Origin: Candidatus Calditenuis fumarioli
Lineage (GTDB): Archaea; Thermoproteota; Nitrososphaeria_A; Caldarchaeales; Calditenuaceae
Assembly (NCBI GenBank): GCA_030059665.1
Contig: JANVYR010000003.1
Span: 1-63,715, forward strand
Reading direction: 5' to 3'
DNA: 63,715 bases
The notes under the pieces were generated by a model. The model was given only the letters and a program-made list of their open reading frames with translations, was not told the origin of the DNA and did not search any database. Each line of letters opens with the position of its first letter. Position 1 is the stretch's first letter. Made by a program: the position numbers and the translations under genes. Below are positions 17,361 through 25,492 of the stretch, one piece after another.

Positions 17361-18374
17361 ATGGGACACAGGAAGTGGTCGGCGCCGAGGAGGGGTTCGC
17401 TGGCGTTCGCTCCGAGGAGGAGGGCCAAGACGCTGCTGCCCTCGGTGAAGCACTGGCCGAGCTGGACGGAGGAGCCGAAGCTGCTGGGCTTCATCGGGTA
17501 CAAAGCCGGATCGGTCACTATCAGGTACATCGACGACTTCCCCGGTTCCCTCACCCACGGCACCGAGGTGGCTGCGCAGGGCACGGTCATCTCAACGCCT
17601 CCGAACTACCTGGTGGGGATAACGGTCCTGGTCCCCGACGTCTACGGCGAGCCTAAGGAGGTGGGGAGGGTCTTCGCGACCGAGCTACCTAAGCCTCTGG
17701 TGGAGCGGATCAGGGGGATCAAGCCCGGTGCTGGAGACATCGCGGAGCTCGAGCGTAACCTCAGCAGGGCCTCGGAGGTGAGGGCGATCGTGGCCTCTAT
17801 ACCCGCGGAGGCCGGGCTTTCCCAGAAGAAGCCCTTCCTGCTGGAGGTCGGCGTCTCTGGTACCCCCGAGTCGGCCTTCTCCTTCCTCAAGGAGCGCCTC
17901 GGCAGCCGCATTGGCGTGGATCAGGTCTTCACCCCCGGATCCTTCGTGGACGTGATAGGCGTGACGAAAGGTCACGGGTTCACGGGCGTCGTGGCCCGTC
18001 ACGGCGTCAAGGAATTGCCGAGGAAGCAGAGGAAGACGCGCAGGGCAGTCGGCGCGATCGGCGGCAGGAAGCCCCCTTACGTCACACGCTTCGTCCCGAG
18101 GGCAGGGCAATACGGGTTCCACAAGAGGACCGAGTTCAACAAGCGTATCATGCTGGTCCTGCAGGACGGGTCGCCCCTGACGCCGCCCGGTGGCTTCCCT
18201 CACTTCACCGTTCTCAGATCGCCGGCTGTGGTCCTCCTCGGATCGGTGATGGGGCCGCCCAAGAGGCCGGTCGTCCTCAGGGAGCCAGCCAAGCCTCCGT
18301 CTTACAAGCTCGGGGCGCCGAAGATCGAGTCAATCCTCTACTCCGACCACGTGCTGGAGGTGACCGTGCCGTGA
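17361..18374 (+). CDS. rpl3: Large ribosomal subunit protein uL3
   Basis: Protein of 337 residues that binds 23S rRNA near the peptidyl-transferase centre. It starts MGHRKWSAPRRGSLAFAPRRRA, the archaeal/eukaryal N-terminus. It holds TKGHGFTGVVARHGVKELPRK and RAGQYGFHKRTEFNKRI, which are diagnostic. It opens a co-directional L3-L4-L23-L2 run. The stop overlaps the GTG of L4 by four bases. Confidence 0.98.
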   Translation: MGHRKWSAPRRGSLAFAPRRRAKTLLPSVKHWPSWTEEPKLLGFIGYKAGSVTIRYIDDFPGSLTHGTEVAAQGTVISTPPNYLVGITVLVPDVYGEPKEVGRVFATELPKPLVERIRGIKPGAGDIAELERNLSRASEVRAIVASIPAEAGLSQKKPFLLEVGVSGTPESAFSFLKERLGSRIGVDQVFTPGSFVDVIGVTKGHGFTGVVARHGVKELPRKQRKTRRAVGAIGGRKPPYVTRFVPRAGQYGFHKRTEFNKRIMLVLQDGSPLTPPGGFPHFTVLRSPAVVLLGSVMGPPKRPVVLREPAKPPSYKLGAPKIESILYSDHVLEVTVP

Positions 18375-19198
18375 CGGTCGTCCACAGGGCCCTTCTCCGG
18401 AGCAGGGAGGGGGCTGTCAAGGTTCCGGTTTACTCGCTGACCGGCGAGCGAGCCGGCGAGGTCGAGCTACCCTGGCCCTTCTCGGCCGACCTTAGGGAGG
18501 ACTTGGTCAGGAGGGCGTTCGTCCACCTCTCGACCCACACGCTCCAGCCGAAGGGGGCCTGGAAGGGCTCTGCGGCGAAGTACTCCGTCAGGTCGCTCGG
18601 CGTCGGGCTGGGGATCGCCAGGATCGCCCGTATCATGGCCTCCGGAACGGGTAAGTCCAGGGCAGGGGGATGGGTGCCGTCAGCGGTTGGAGGCAGGCCC
18701 ACGCACCCGCCGGTGCCGGAGAAGGTGATCCACAAGGAGCTGAACGAGGAGGAGAGGAGGGCAGCGACCGTTGCGGCCCTCGCCTTCACCGCCTCACCCG
18801 AGCACGTCAGGAGGAGGGGCCACAGGGTGCCGGAGGGACTGAGCACGCCCATCGTGGTCGAGGACCGGTTCGAATCGGTCAAGAGGTCGAAGGACGTCGT
18901 GGCCTTCCTCAGGGCCCTCGGACTCGGCGAGGAGCTGGATCGTGTCTCCGAGCGAGGAATAAGGGCGGGGAAGGGCAAGAGGAGGGGAAGGAGGTACAAG
19001 CGTCGAGTGGGGCCGCTGCTGGTGGTCTCCCGCGACGACGGGATCTCCAAGGCCGCCTCGAACGTCCCGGGCGTCGACGTCGTCCTGGCGAAGGACCTCA
19101 GCGTCCTCCACCTCGCTCCCGGAGGTCATCCCGGGAGGCTGGCGGTCTTCACGGTCTCCGCCCTGAAGGAGATCGAGAGGAGGTTCGGGGAGGCATGA
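18371..19198 (+). CDS. rpl4: Large ribosomal subunit protein uL4
   Basis: Protein of 275 residues in the archaeal/eukaryal L4 (L1e) family. Its extended loop lines the peptide exit tunnel ([23 protein letters not shown]). The globular parts include [22 protein letters not shown] and the C-terminal [26 protein letters not shown]. The start is GTG, overlapping the L3 stop by four bases. The stop overlaps the L23 ATG by four bases, so all three are translationally coupled. Confidence 0.97.
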   Translation: MTVVHRALLRSREGAVKVPVYSLTGERAGEVELPWPFSADLREDLVRRAFVHLSTHTLQPKGAWKGSAAKYSVRSLGVGLGIARIARIMASGTGKSRAGGWVPSAVGGRPTHPPVPEKVIHKELNEEERRAATVAALAFTASPEHVRRRGHRVPEGLSTPIVVEDRFESVKRSKDVVAFLRALGLGEELDRVSERGIRAGKGKRRGRRYKRRVGPLLVVSRDDGISKAASNVPGVDVVLAKDLSVLHLAPGGHPGRLAVFTVSALKEIERRFGEA

Positions 19199-19458
19199 AC
19201 CCCGAAGAGGTCATCGTCGCGATCGTCAGGACCCAGGACGCGATCTCCCTGATCGAGAGGGAGAACAAGCTGACCTTCATCGTGAGGCTCGAGGCCACCA
19301 AAGCTGACGTCAAGAGGGCAGTCGAGCAGCTCTACGGCGTCAAGGTCGAGAAGGTGAACACGCTGATCACGCCCCGCGGCGAGAAGAAGGCGTACGTCAA
19401 GCTGAGGCCCGAGTTCAGCGCCACGGACCTGGCCGTAAAGCTGGGCATCATCGTGTGA
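19195..19458 (+). CDS. rpl23: Large ribosomal subunit protein uL23
   Basis: Protein of 87 residues at the tunnel exit, the docking site for SRP and nascent-chain factors. It reads [20 protein letters not shown] and later [20 protein letters not shown] and KAYVKLRPE, all typical for the family. The ATG overlaps the L4 stop (ATGA). A T-rich stretch with a possible TATA box for L2 follows the stop (GGTTTTTAGG near 19461-19470). Confidence 0.96.
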   Translation: MNPEEVIVAIVRTQDAISLIERENKLTFIVRLEATKADVKRAVEQLYGVKVEKVNTLITPRGEKKAYVKLRPEFSATDLAVKLGIIV

Positions 19459-19499
19459 TCGGTTTTTAGGAGAGCGATGTGGGATCCGGGTGAAGGGAG

Positions 19500-20222
19500 T
19501 TGCCGAAGCGCACGATGGCGCAACGGATAGGACACGGCTCTCCGGTGTACAGGGCCAGCATCCAGAGGAAGTTCGTCCTCGGCTACCCGAGCCACCTCTT
19601 CTCGTCCGAGACCCTGAGGGGAAGGGTGGTGGAGCTGCACCACGACCCCGGCAGGGGATACCCGGTCGCTGAGGTCGAGGTCGACGGCACGACCTTCTAC
19701 GTCCCCGCGGTCATGGGCCTCTACGTCGGCCAGGTCATCGAGGCCGGCCCCAACGCCTCCCCGTCCACCGGGAACATCGTTCCCATCGGATCGGTCCCTG
19801 AGGGCGCATCGGTCTCCTGCATCGAGCTCAGGCCCGGTGACGGCGGGAAGCTCGTCAGGAGCTCAGGGACCTTCGCGGAGGTCGTCTCCCACGTCGGCGA
19901 CCGGACCATCATCAGGCTCCCCTCCAAGAAGCTGAAGGAGGTGGACAGCAGGTGCTTCGCGATCGTCGGCGTAGTCGCCGGTCTCGGCAGGACCGATAAG
20001 CCCTTCCTCAAGGCTGGCAAGAAGTTCCACTGGATGAGGTCCAAGCACAGGCTCGGCAGGTATCCGAGGGTCAGGGGCGTGGCGATGCAGCCGGTGAAGC
20101 ACCCGTTCGGCGGAGGTGCTGGAGGGAAGCTCAGCAGGCCGGAGCCGGTGAAGAGGACCGCACCGCCAGGCCAGAAGATCGGGCTGATAGCCGCCAGGAG
20201 GACTGGCAGGAAGAAGAAGTGA
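19500..20222 (+). CDS. rpl2: Large ribosomal subunit protein uL2
   Basis: Core 23S rRNA-binding protein of 240 residues needed for peptidyl-transferase activity and subunit joining. It has the diagnostic C-terminal VRGVAMQPVKHPFGGGAGG, with the conserved His, and ends in GLIAARRTGRKKK. I use the TTG at 19500 (PKRTMAQRIGHGSPVYR), which fits the archaeal N-terminus and has GGTG seven bases before it. The ATG at 19515 is the alternative. S19, L22 and S3 normally follow L2; here a convergent SAH hydrolase follows instead. Confidence 0.96.
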   Translation: MPKRTMAQRIGHGSPVYRASIQRKFVLGYPSHLFSSETLRGRVVELHHDPGRGYPVAEVEVDGTTFYVPAVMGLYVGQVIEAGPNASPSTGNIVPIGSVPEGASVSCIELRPGDGGKLVRSSGTFAEVVSHVGDRTIIRLPSKKLKEVDSRCFAIVGVVAGLGRTDKPFLKAGKKFHWMRSKHRLGRYPRVRGVAMQPVKHPFGGGAGGKLSRPEPVKRTAPPGQKIGLIAARRTGRKKK

Positions 20223-20244
20223 GGGGTGGAAAGGTTCTCGGTTC

Positions 20245-21573
20245 TCAGGTGCCCATCCGCCAGTCGGAGACGTAGCGCACCTGCTCCTCCGTCATCCTGT
20301 CGATCTCTATCCCCATGGTCCTGAGCTTCGTCATCGCGACCTCCCTGTCGATCTCAGCTGGTACGTCGTGGACCCTCACCTCGAGCCTTCCCCTGTTCCT
20401 GACGACGTGCTCCACCGAGAGGGCCTGGAGGGAGAAGCTCAGGTCCATAACCTCCGACGGGTGGCCCTCAGCGGCGACGAGGTTGACCAGCCTCCCCTCC
20501 GCGAGCAGGTAGAGGCTCCTGCCGTCCCTGGTCCTGTAACGCTTCACGTACTGGTTCACCTGCTCGACCTCGACCGAGATGTCGCGGAGGTCCTGCAGGG
20601 AGATCTCCACGTCGTAGTGCCCCGCGTTGGCGAGGATCGCTCCGTCCCTCATCAGCTCCATGTGCTCCCTCCGGATCACGCGTATGTTCCCGGTGGCGGT
20701 GATGAAGACGTCCCCAACCCTGGCAGCCTCGAGGGAGCTGCAGACCCGGTAGCCGTTCATGGCCGCGCTTAGCGCCTTCACCGGATCGACCTCCACCACG
20801 ATCACCTCAGCTCCCATCCCCCTGGCCCTCGCGGCGATCCCGGAACCCACCCTGCCGTAGCCGAAGACGACGACCCTCTTTCCCGCGAGCAGGATGCCCG
20901 TCGCCCTGATGACGGCGTCGATCGTCGACTGGCCGGTTCCGATGGGGTTGTCGAAGAGAGACTTGGTGGGCGAGTCGTTCACCGCGATCAGCGGGTACAG
21001 CAGCTTCCCCTCCCTCTCGAGGGCCCTCAGCCGGATGACTCCGGTGGTGGTCTCCTCCGTCCCGCCCGCGATCCCCTCGACCTCAAGCGCTCCGGATCCC
21101 AGGCCGCGCCTCACCCACTCGAGCTCAGGCGACTGGATGCGATGTGCTAGCTTGTGAACCGTCACCGTGAGGTCCGCTCCGTCGTCGACGGTCACGTTCG
21201 GTTTCATCGAGAGGGCCCTCCCGATGGCCTCGTAGTACTCCTCCTCGCTCATCCCCCTGAAGGCGTAGACAGCTATCCCCTCCTCGGCCAGCGCCGCGGC
21301 GACGTCGTCCTGCGTGCTCAGCGGGTTCGATGCGCAGAGGGCAACCTCAGCTCCGGCGTCCCTAAGCGTCCTGACCAGCGCTGCCGTCTCCTTCGTGACG
21401 TGCAGGCAGGCCGAGACCCTTATCCCCTCCAGCGGCCTTTCCCTCCTGAAGCGCTCCCTTATCGCCATCAGCACCGGCATCCTGACCTCCGCCCAGGCGA
21501 TCCTCCTGGCGCCCTCCGCCGCGAGCGACGGGTCCCTGATCCAGGATTTCTGGGACTTCCGCAACTCCTGCAC
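20245..21573 (-). CDS. ahcY: Adenosylhomocysteinase (S-adenosyl-L-homocysteine hydrolase)
   Basis: Reversibly splits S-adenosylhomocysteine to adenosine and homocysteine, removing the inhibitory product of methyltransferases. The product is 442 residues. The substrate domain has CLHVTKETAALVRTL and ASNPLSTQDDVAAAL, with GGTEETTTGVIRL and VNDSPTKSLFDNPIGTGQS around the active site. The NAD domain has VVFGYGRVGSGIA. It lacks the long C-terminal Tyr-containing tail of eukaryotic enzymes and instead ends in a helical extension, as in other archaea. The start is GTG (MQELRKSQ). It is convergent with rpl2, 22 bases away. Confidence 0.97.
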   Translation of the reverse strand: MQELRKSQKSWIRDPSLAAEGARRIAWAEVRMPVLMAIRERFRRERPLEGIRVSACLHVTKETAALVRTLRDAGAEVALCASNPLSTQDDVAAALAEEGIAVYAFRGMSEEEYYEAIGRALSMKPNVTVDDGADLTVTVHKLAHRIQSPELEWVRRGLGSGALEVEGIAGGTEETTTGVIRLRALEREGKLLYPLIAVNDSPTKSLFDNPIGTGQSTIDAVIRATGILLAGKRVVVFGYGRVGSGIAARARGMGAEVIVVEVDPVKALSAAMNGYRVCSSLEAARVGDVFITATGNIRVIRREHMELMRDGAILANAGHYDVEISLQDLRDISVEVEQVNQYVKRYRTRDGRSLYLLAEGRLVNLVAAEGHPSEVMDLSFSLQALSVEHVVRNRGRLEVRVHDVPAEIDREVAMTKLRTMGIEIDRMTEEQVRYVSDWRMGT

Positions 21574-21679
21574 CGGAATCGCCCAGCTTTTCCCGCACTT
21601 AACCGTGTTTCGATGAGGGAGCTCGCCACCGGAACCAGCGGGCCCGAAGAACCCCCGCCGTCGTCGCTGCGGATGGTGC

Positions 21680-21698
21680 GGAATTGAACTTTAATTCC
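21680..21698. promoter_or_regulatory. Inverted repeat GGAATT-N7-AATTCC on the promoter of the winged-helix gene
   Basis: Perfect 6-bp arms flank GAACTTT. TTTAAT, the only TATA-like stretch (21690-21695), lies inside it and about 28 bp before the ATG at 21721. A repressor bound here would block the core promoter; autoregulation by the winged-helix product is the simplest idea. Confidence 0.45.
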
Positions 21699-21720
21699 CG
21701 GCCGAACGGGCAGAACGGGA

Positions 21721-22170
21721 ATGGACGAAGGGGTCAGCATAACGCTCGAGTTGACGGTGGGCCAGCGGCTGAAGCTCACCGTGACCGGTAGCGACCCCAG
21801 GAGCGTGGTGAGGGCCGCGAAGGAGGTGCTGGACGTGATCTACGTCGAGCTCGCACCGCCTCAGGAGCAGCAGCGCCAGGGCGTGCCGCCATCGGTGATC
21901 GAGAAGCTCCCGAAGATGAGCAACAAGGAGATAGTGCTGACGCTTCTGTACTTCGAGGGCGAGATGAGCAAGGAGGCGATCAACCAGCGGAGCAAGGAGC
22001 TGGGAAAGGAGGTCACGAAGGAGTGGCTCGACAAGAAGCTCTACACCGAGATGGAGGGCCTGATATCCTCTGTTGAGTCGGGCGAGGGCCACAAGCTCTA
22101 CCGGCTCACCGTTTACGGCCGGCAGAAGGCGGAGGAGGTCCTGAGATCGCTCGGGATCTCGCTACCGTGA
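21721..22170 (+). CDS. Predicted winged-helix DNA-binding protein, unrecognised family
   Basis: A 149-residue protein. The N-terminal ~45 residues look like a small alpha/beta module (SITLELTVGQRLKLTVTGSD; VVRAAKEVLDVIYVEL). A Gln-rich linker follows. A winged-helix-like domain covers about residues 65-145 (MSNKEIVLTLLYFEGEMSKE; then HKLYRLTVYGRQKAEEVLRS as the wing and last helix). I know no specific function. The gene is preceded by a palindrome that overlaps its TATA box, and the mRNA is probably leaderless. It overlaps the convergent gene at 22162 by nine bases. Confidence 0.7.
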   Translation: MDEGVSITLELTVGQRLKLTVTGSDPRSVVRAAKEVLDVIYVELAPPQEQQRQGVPPSVIEKLPKMSNKEIVLTLLYFEGEMSKEAINQRSKELGKEVTKEWLDKKLYTEMEGLISSVESGEGHKLYRLTVYGRQKAEEVLRSLGISLP

Positions 22171-22587
22171 GAGCACCGACGGCAGACGCTCCAGGAAGCT
22201 AGCAACCTCGCGCCTCAGACCCTCTTCACCGTGACCGGTCGAGAGCCAGCTGGAGAGCTGCTCCGCCACCGACCTGAGCAGGCCCTCGGGGTCTCGCAGG
22301 ACGAGCTTCAGCACCTCCTCCGGCACGTCGTCCACCCCCACCTCGGCGACCTGCGTCCTCATGAAGGGCCCGAACTCGTCCCTGGACACCCTGACAACGG
22401 TTATCCTGCCGCCTCCGGCGAGGTACCTGGTCCCCGCGATCGAGGCCACCTCAACCCCCCACTCGACCCCGGGTGGCGCCATCTCGGCCAGGATCCTGAG
22501 GAGATCCCGGACCGAATCGACGTCCCTCCTCCGCAGCAGCTCGGAGCATGCCCTCAGAGCCCTCTCGGCCCTCTCCTGCATCCCCAT
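22162..22587 (-). CDS. Hypothetical protein, 141 aa
   Basis: Not recognised. It is a soluble, charged protein with helices at both ends (AERALRACSELLRRRDVDSV; EGLRREVASFLERLPSVLS) and a beta-rich middle (VEVASIAGTRYLAGGGRITV). There are no cysteines beyond one near residue 14, no membrane segment and no clear motif. Codon use matches the neighbours, and the frame is coherent. It lies between the winged-helix gene and a surface protein on the same strand as the latter, 41 bases upstream of that gene's stop. Confidence 0.6.
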   Translation of the reverse strand: MGMQERAERALRACSELLRRRDVDSVRDLLRILAEMAPPGVEWGVEVASIAGTRYLAGGGRITVVRVSRDEFGPFMRTQVAEVGVDDVPEEVLKLVLRDPEGLLRSVAEQLSSWLSTGHGEEGLRREVASFLERLPSVLSR

Positions 22588-22628
22588 CAGAGCTCAAAAC
22601 CCTCGGTAAAAACGAGACGCGGTGACGC

Positions 22629-23639
22629 TCAGGGCCTGCCCCTGCGGAACGCGAAGAGGATTCCCACCACGACCACCACGGCTACCCCAGCGAAGAGCGC
22701 GAGGACCAGCGGGTCGAAGGCCTGTCCGGTCCCTGCGGAGGGCTGCGTCGTCGGGGCAACCTGTGTCGTTGTAGTCTGCCGCGCAGTCGTCTGTGTAATC
22801 GTGGTCCCGGTCTCGGCGATCGTTCTTGTGACGGTCAGGACCGTGACGTACGTCCTGCCGGGTATGATGACCGTCGTGGTAAGGGTTGTGCCCTCAGCTC
22901 TGGTGGAGAGCGTCGCTGTGGTTCCCTGGAGGGTGGTCGTCATGGCCTCTGTGGTCCCCACCCTGGTGGTGGTCACGGTGGTCCTCAGATTGGCCAGCTC
23001 CGGCGGAATCTGGTCCTGTGGGAAGTCCGGCATCGTCACGGTGTAGCCGGGGAAGGCGAACGTGAACCCGCGGAACGCGAAGATCACCGTCGCCGGCAGC
23101 CTCTCCGGCTCAATCCTCAACCTGTTGATCTCGAACGCCACGTTGCAGGCCTCGTCGATCACTCCGTACAGCGAGACCGGAACGCTCATGGTCGTGACGA
23201 ACTGCCCCAGCGTGTACGCAGTCCTAACCGTGACTATGGTGTAACCCGTCGTGGTGGTCGCGGTTGGCAGCTGCCGGATGGTGGTGATCTCGATCGGCTC
23301 TCTGAGCACGTACGTGGTCGTGATGCCCGGCTGGATGATGGTCGTCCCCGGTACGGCGATGACACCGCCCAGTCCGGTGGTCGTCGTGGCCGCGAATCGG
23401 ACCACGCAGACCTGGTCCTGCCTCTCGTAGTAGGCTATCACCCTGATGCGGGGCATCTCGATGCGGACTATGACGTCTCCGCCCTGGATGACCGTGACCG
23501 TCGCGTAGGTCGTCCCCGGCTCAGCGACCGTCTGGGTGATCGTCTCGACCACCGTTGTAGCAGTCAGCGCCGGGTAGATCACGCCGAGCGAGACCATCGC
23601 GAGCAGCAGAAGCGTCCTCAGACCCGCGGAGGCTCCCAT
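22629..23639 (-). CDS. Secreted Thr-rich surface protein with signal peptide and C-terminal anchor
   Basis: A 336-residue protein built as a cell-surface module. A signal peptide occupies about residues 1-25 (LRTLLLLAMVSLGVIYPALT), then beta-strand-rich Thr/Val ectodomain repeats. A Thr-rich, probably O-glycosylated stalk (TTARQTTTTQVAPTTQPSAG) precedes a single membrane helix (LVLALFAGVAVVVVVGILFA) and a basic FRRGRP tail. The ectodomain may carry cysteines (QVCVVRF, EACNVAF) for one disulfide. This is typical of archaeal S-layer-associated proteins; no enzyme motif is seen. The start is the ATG at 23639, about 26 bp from a strong TATA box (23663-23670), so it is probably leaderless. Confidence 0.8.
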   Translation of the reverse strand: MGASAGLRTLLLLAMVSLGVIYPALTATTVVETITQTVAEPGTTYATVTVIQGGDVIVRIEMPRIRVIAYYERQDQVCVVRFAATTTTGLGGVIAVPGTTIIQPGITTTYVLREPIEITTIRQLPTATTTTGYTIVTVRTAYTLGQFVTTMSVPVSLYGVIDEACNVAFEINRLRIEPERLPATVIFAFRGFTFAFPGYTVTMPDFPQDQIPPELANLRTTVTTTRVGTTEAMTTTLQGTTATLSTRAEGTTLTTTVIIPGRTYVTVLTVTRTIAETGTTITQTTARQTTTTQVAPTTQPSAGTGQAFDPLVLALFAGVAVVVVVGILFAFRRGRP

Positions 23640-23662
23640 TAGTGACGTTTTCGCATCGGACC

Positions 23663-23670
23663 AATATATA
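23663..23670 (-). promoter_or_regulatory. TATA box of the Thr-rich surface protein gene
   Basis: On the minus strand GGTATATATTGG centres about 27 bp before the ATG at 23639, a strong consensus archaeal promoter that predicts a leaderless mRNA. Confidence 0.6.
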
Positions 23671-23720
23671 CCATGATCTGCGGCGAAAATCGGGTCCCGA
23701 TGTGGCTGCTGGGAAGGTGG

Positions 23721-23726
23721 ATATAT
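23721..23726 (+). promoter_or_regulatory. TATA box of tRNA-Ser
   Basis: GGATATATCC is centred about 30 bp before the first base of the tRNA, the expected distance for an archaeal promoter. Confidence 0.5.
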
Positions 23727-23753
23727 CCGCACGGACAACGGTCCGCTGAGCGG

Positions 23754-23840
23754 GCCGGGGTGCCCGAGCGGACTAAGGGGCAGGCCTTGAGAGCCTGTGG
23801 CCCCTCCGGGGCCGCGCGGGTTCGAATCCCGCCCCCGGCG
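23754..23840 (+). tRNA. trnS: tRNA-Ser (anticodon TGA)
   Basis: Class II tRNA of 87 nt without an intron. The acceptor stem pairs GCCGGGG with CCCCGGC, with discriminator G at 23840, as expected for Ser. The anticodon stem pairs CAGGC with GCCTG around the loop CTTGAGA, so TGA is at 23788-23790. A long variable arm (GGCCCCTCCGGGGCC) follows, and the T-arm is GCGGG-TTCGAAT-CCCGC. CCA is not encoded. A second TATA-like stretch just after the tRNA (ATATAAA, 23843-23850) is the likely promoter of the next gene. Confidence 0.96.
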
Positions 23841-23880
23841 CGGATATAAACATAACAGAAGGCATCTGGGAGCAAACTCG

Positions 23881-24075
23881 ATGTCCTCTAAGGCCCCACA
23901 GGAGGAGCTGCTCCGGTCGCTGGCCGAGCTGATGGGCGTCGAGGGCTATCCGCCGGAGAAGGTCCTGCAGCAGGCGAAAAGGTTGGGCGGCATGAGGCGG
24001 GCCATCGAGGAGAGGATCGGGCTGGAGGACCCGCTGCCCCTGAACGGAGTGGTGAGGAGGCATGAGGGCGCGTGA
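23881..24075 (+). CDS. Small amidase-partner protein, AtzG/GatC-like (64 aa)
   Basis: A 64-residue acidic helical protein: MSSKAPQEELLRSLAELMG, then YPPEKVLQQAKRLGGMRRAI and LEDPLPLNGVVRRHEGA. It overlaps the amidase start by 14 bases, so the two are translationally coupled. Small subunits encoded directly before amidase-signature enzymes include GatC (about 95 aa) and AtzG (about 60-70 aa). The length, the two helices and the C-terminal proline-rich tail look more like AtzG, the partner of the 1-carboxybiuret hydrolase AtzE. This is resemblance from memory, not a proven homology. ATATAAA at 23843-23850 gives a promoter about 35 bp upstream. Confidence 0.6.
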   Translation: MSSKAPQEELLRSLAELMGVEGYPPEKVLQQAKRLGGMRRAIEERIGLEDPLPLNGVVRRHEGA

Positions 24076-25432
24076 GCTGACGATTGCGCAGGCGGTCAGG
24101 CTCGTGAGGAGGGGCGAGCTCGACCCCGACGAACTGGCAGCATCGTGCCTCGACCTCATAGCCCGCTACAACGCGCGGTTCAGGGCGTTCATCACGGTCT
24201 TCGACCCTCCGATCCGGGGCGGTCGCAGGAGAGGGCCTCTCGCGGGGGCCGTGATATCGCTCAAGGACCTCTTCCACGTCAAGGGGTATCCCACGACGGC
24301 AGGCTCCGTCGCCTTCAGGGACCGCGTGGCCGACGAGAACGCGACCGTCGTGGAGAAGCTCCTGAGGGCCTCAGCAACCCTCATCGGTAAGAACAACCTG
24401 CACGAGCTGACCTTCGGCATCACGGGCTTCAACCCCCACTTCGGGACCGCGGTCAACCCGTGGAAGGAGGACCGCTTCCCGGGCGGATCGACGAGCGGGG
24501 GCGCGGTGGCCGTTGCGACGGGGATGAGCATGGGCGCGATAGGGACCGACACGGGAGGATCCGTCAGGCTGCCGGCGGCGCTCTGCGGGCTGGTGGGATA
24601 CAAGCCGACTTACGGGCTGATCAGCAGGCACGGAGTGATGCCCCTCAGCTGGACGCTCGACACGGTGGGCGTGATAACGAAGACGGTGGAGGACGCTGCT
24701 TTGCTGGCGTCGGCCGTCATGGGACCTGATGGCAGGGACCTGAGCGTCTCTGTCCGCAGACCTCCCAGGATCCATCCCGTAAGGCCCAGAAGTCTGAGGG
24801 GGACGGTGCTGGGCGTTCCGAGGAAGCACTTCTGCGAGCTCCTCCAGGAGGACGTGAGGGAGGCTTTCGAGCGGCTGCTGACGAGGCTCGAGTCCGAGGG
24901 CGCGGAGGTGGCGGATGTGGAGGTCCCCGATGTGAGGCTGATGAGCTTCGCCCGGAGCGTCATCGCGCACGTCGAGTTCGCCGCGGTCTACGGGAGGCTC
25001 CTCAGGGAGAGGCCGCAGGACGTCAGCGAGGAGCTGAGGGAGAGGGGGCTCCAGGGCCTCATGACTCCGGGGCCGATGTACGTCAACGCGCTCAGGCTTA
25101 TCCCGAGGCTCACGTCGTCGTTCAGGTCTCTCTTCAAGCGGGTCGACGCGCTCGTCATGCCGACCTCGATCGTCACCGCGCCGAGGGTTGACCAGACGAC
25201 CGTGGAGGTGGACGGGAACGTCCTCGACGTGAGGTCCGCCCTGCTCAGGAACGTCGAACCCTTCAACCTTGTGGGAGCTCCTGCGGTCTCGGTCCCCTGC
25301 GGCCTCTCCCGTGACGGCCTTCCCATAGGGGTCCAGGTAGTGGGTGACCTCTTCGACGACGGCGCCGTGCTCTCCATCGCTCGGTCGATCGAGCGTCTTG
25401 TCGGAGGGATAGGATTGCCAGAGCTGCCATGA
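24062..25432 (+). CDS. Amidase-signature family hydrolase (GatA/AtzE-like)
   Basis: Ser-cisSer-Lys amidohydrolase of 456 residues. Lys68 is in VISLKDLF, cis-Ser143 in GGSTSGG and the nucleophile Ser167 in GTDTGGSVRLPAAL; the 24-residue spacing between the serines matches GatA. It cannot be told from sequence alone whether it amidates Glu-tRNA/Asp-tRNA or hydrolyses a small amide. No GatB is nearby, and a small AtzG-like gene is coupled to it. It is also convergent with an XDH-type operon, so a catabolic amidase fits better. The stop is 60 bases from the convergent XDH subunit. Confidence 0.88.
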   Translation: MRARELTIAQAVRLVRRGELDPDELAASCLDLIARYNARFRAFITVFDPPIRGGRRRGPLAGAVISLKDLFHVKGYPTTAGSVAFRDRVADENATVVEKLLRASATLIGKNNLHELTFGITGFNPHFGTAVNPWKEDRFPGGSTSGGAVAVATGMSMGAIGTDTGGSVRLPAALCGLVGYKPTYGLISRHGVMPLSWTLDTVGVITKTVEDAALLASAVMGPDGRDLSVSVRRPPRIHPVRPRSLRGTVLGVPRKHFCELLQEDVREAFERLLTRLESEGAEVADVEVPDVRLMSFARSVIAHVEFAAVYGRLLRERPQDVSEELRERGLQGLMTPGPMYVNALRLIPRLTSSFRSLFKRVDALVMPTSIVTAPRVDQTTVEVDGNVLDVRSALLRNVEPFNLVGAPAVSVPCGLSRDGLPIGVQVVGDLFDDGAVLSIARSIERLVGGIGLPELP

Positions 25433-25445
25433 ATCGCGTGGAGCG

Positions 25446-25450
25446 AAAAA
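25446..25450 (-). terminator. T-tract terminator after the XDH-type operon
   Basis: Five A on the plus strand (T on the minus strand) lie about 45 bases beyond the stop of the last gene of the minus-strand operon. Short U-tracts are the usual archaeal termination signal. Confidence 0.35.
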
Positions 25451-25492
25451 GTCGACCTGTTAGGTTCAGGTCCACCCGTCAGCCCGTCCCCT

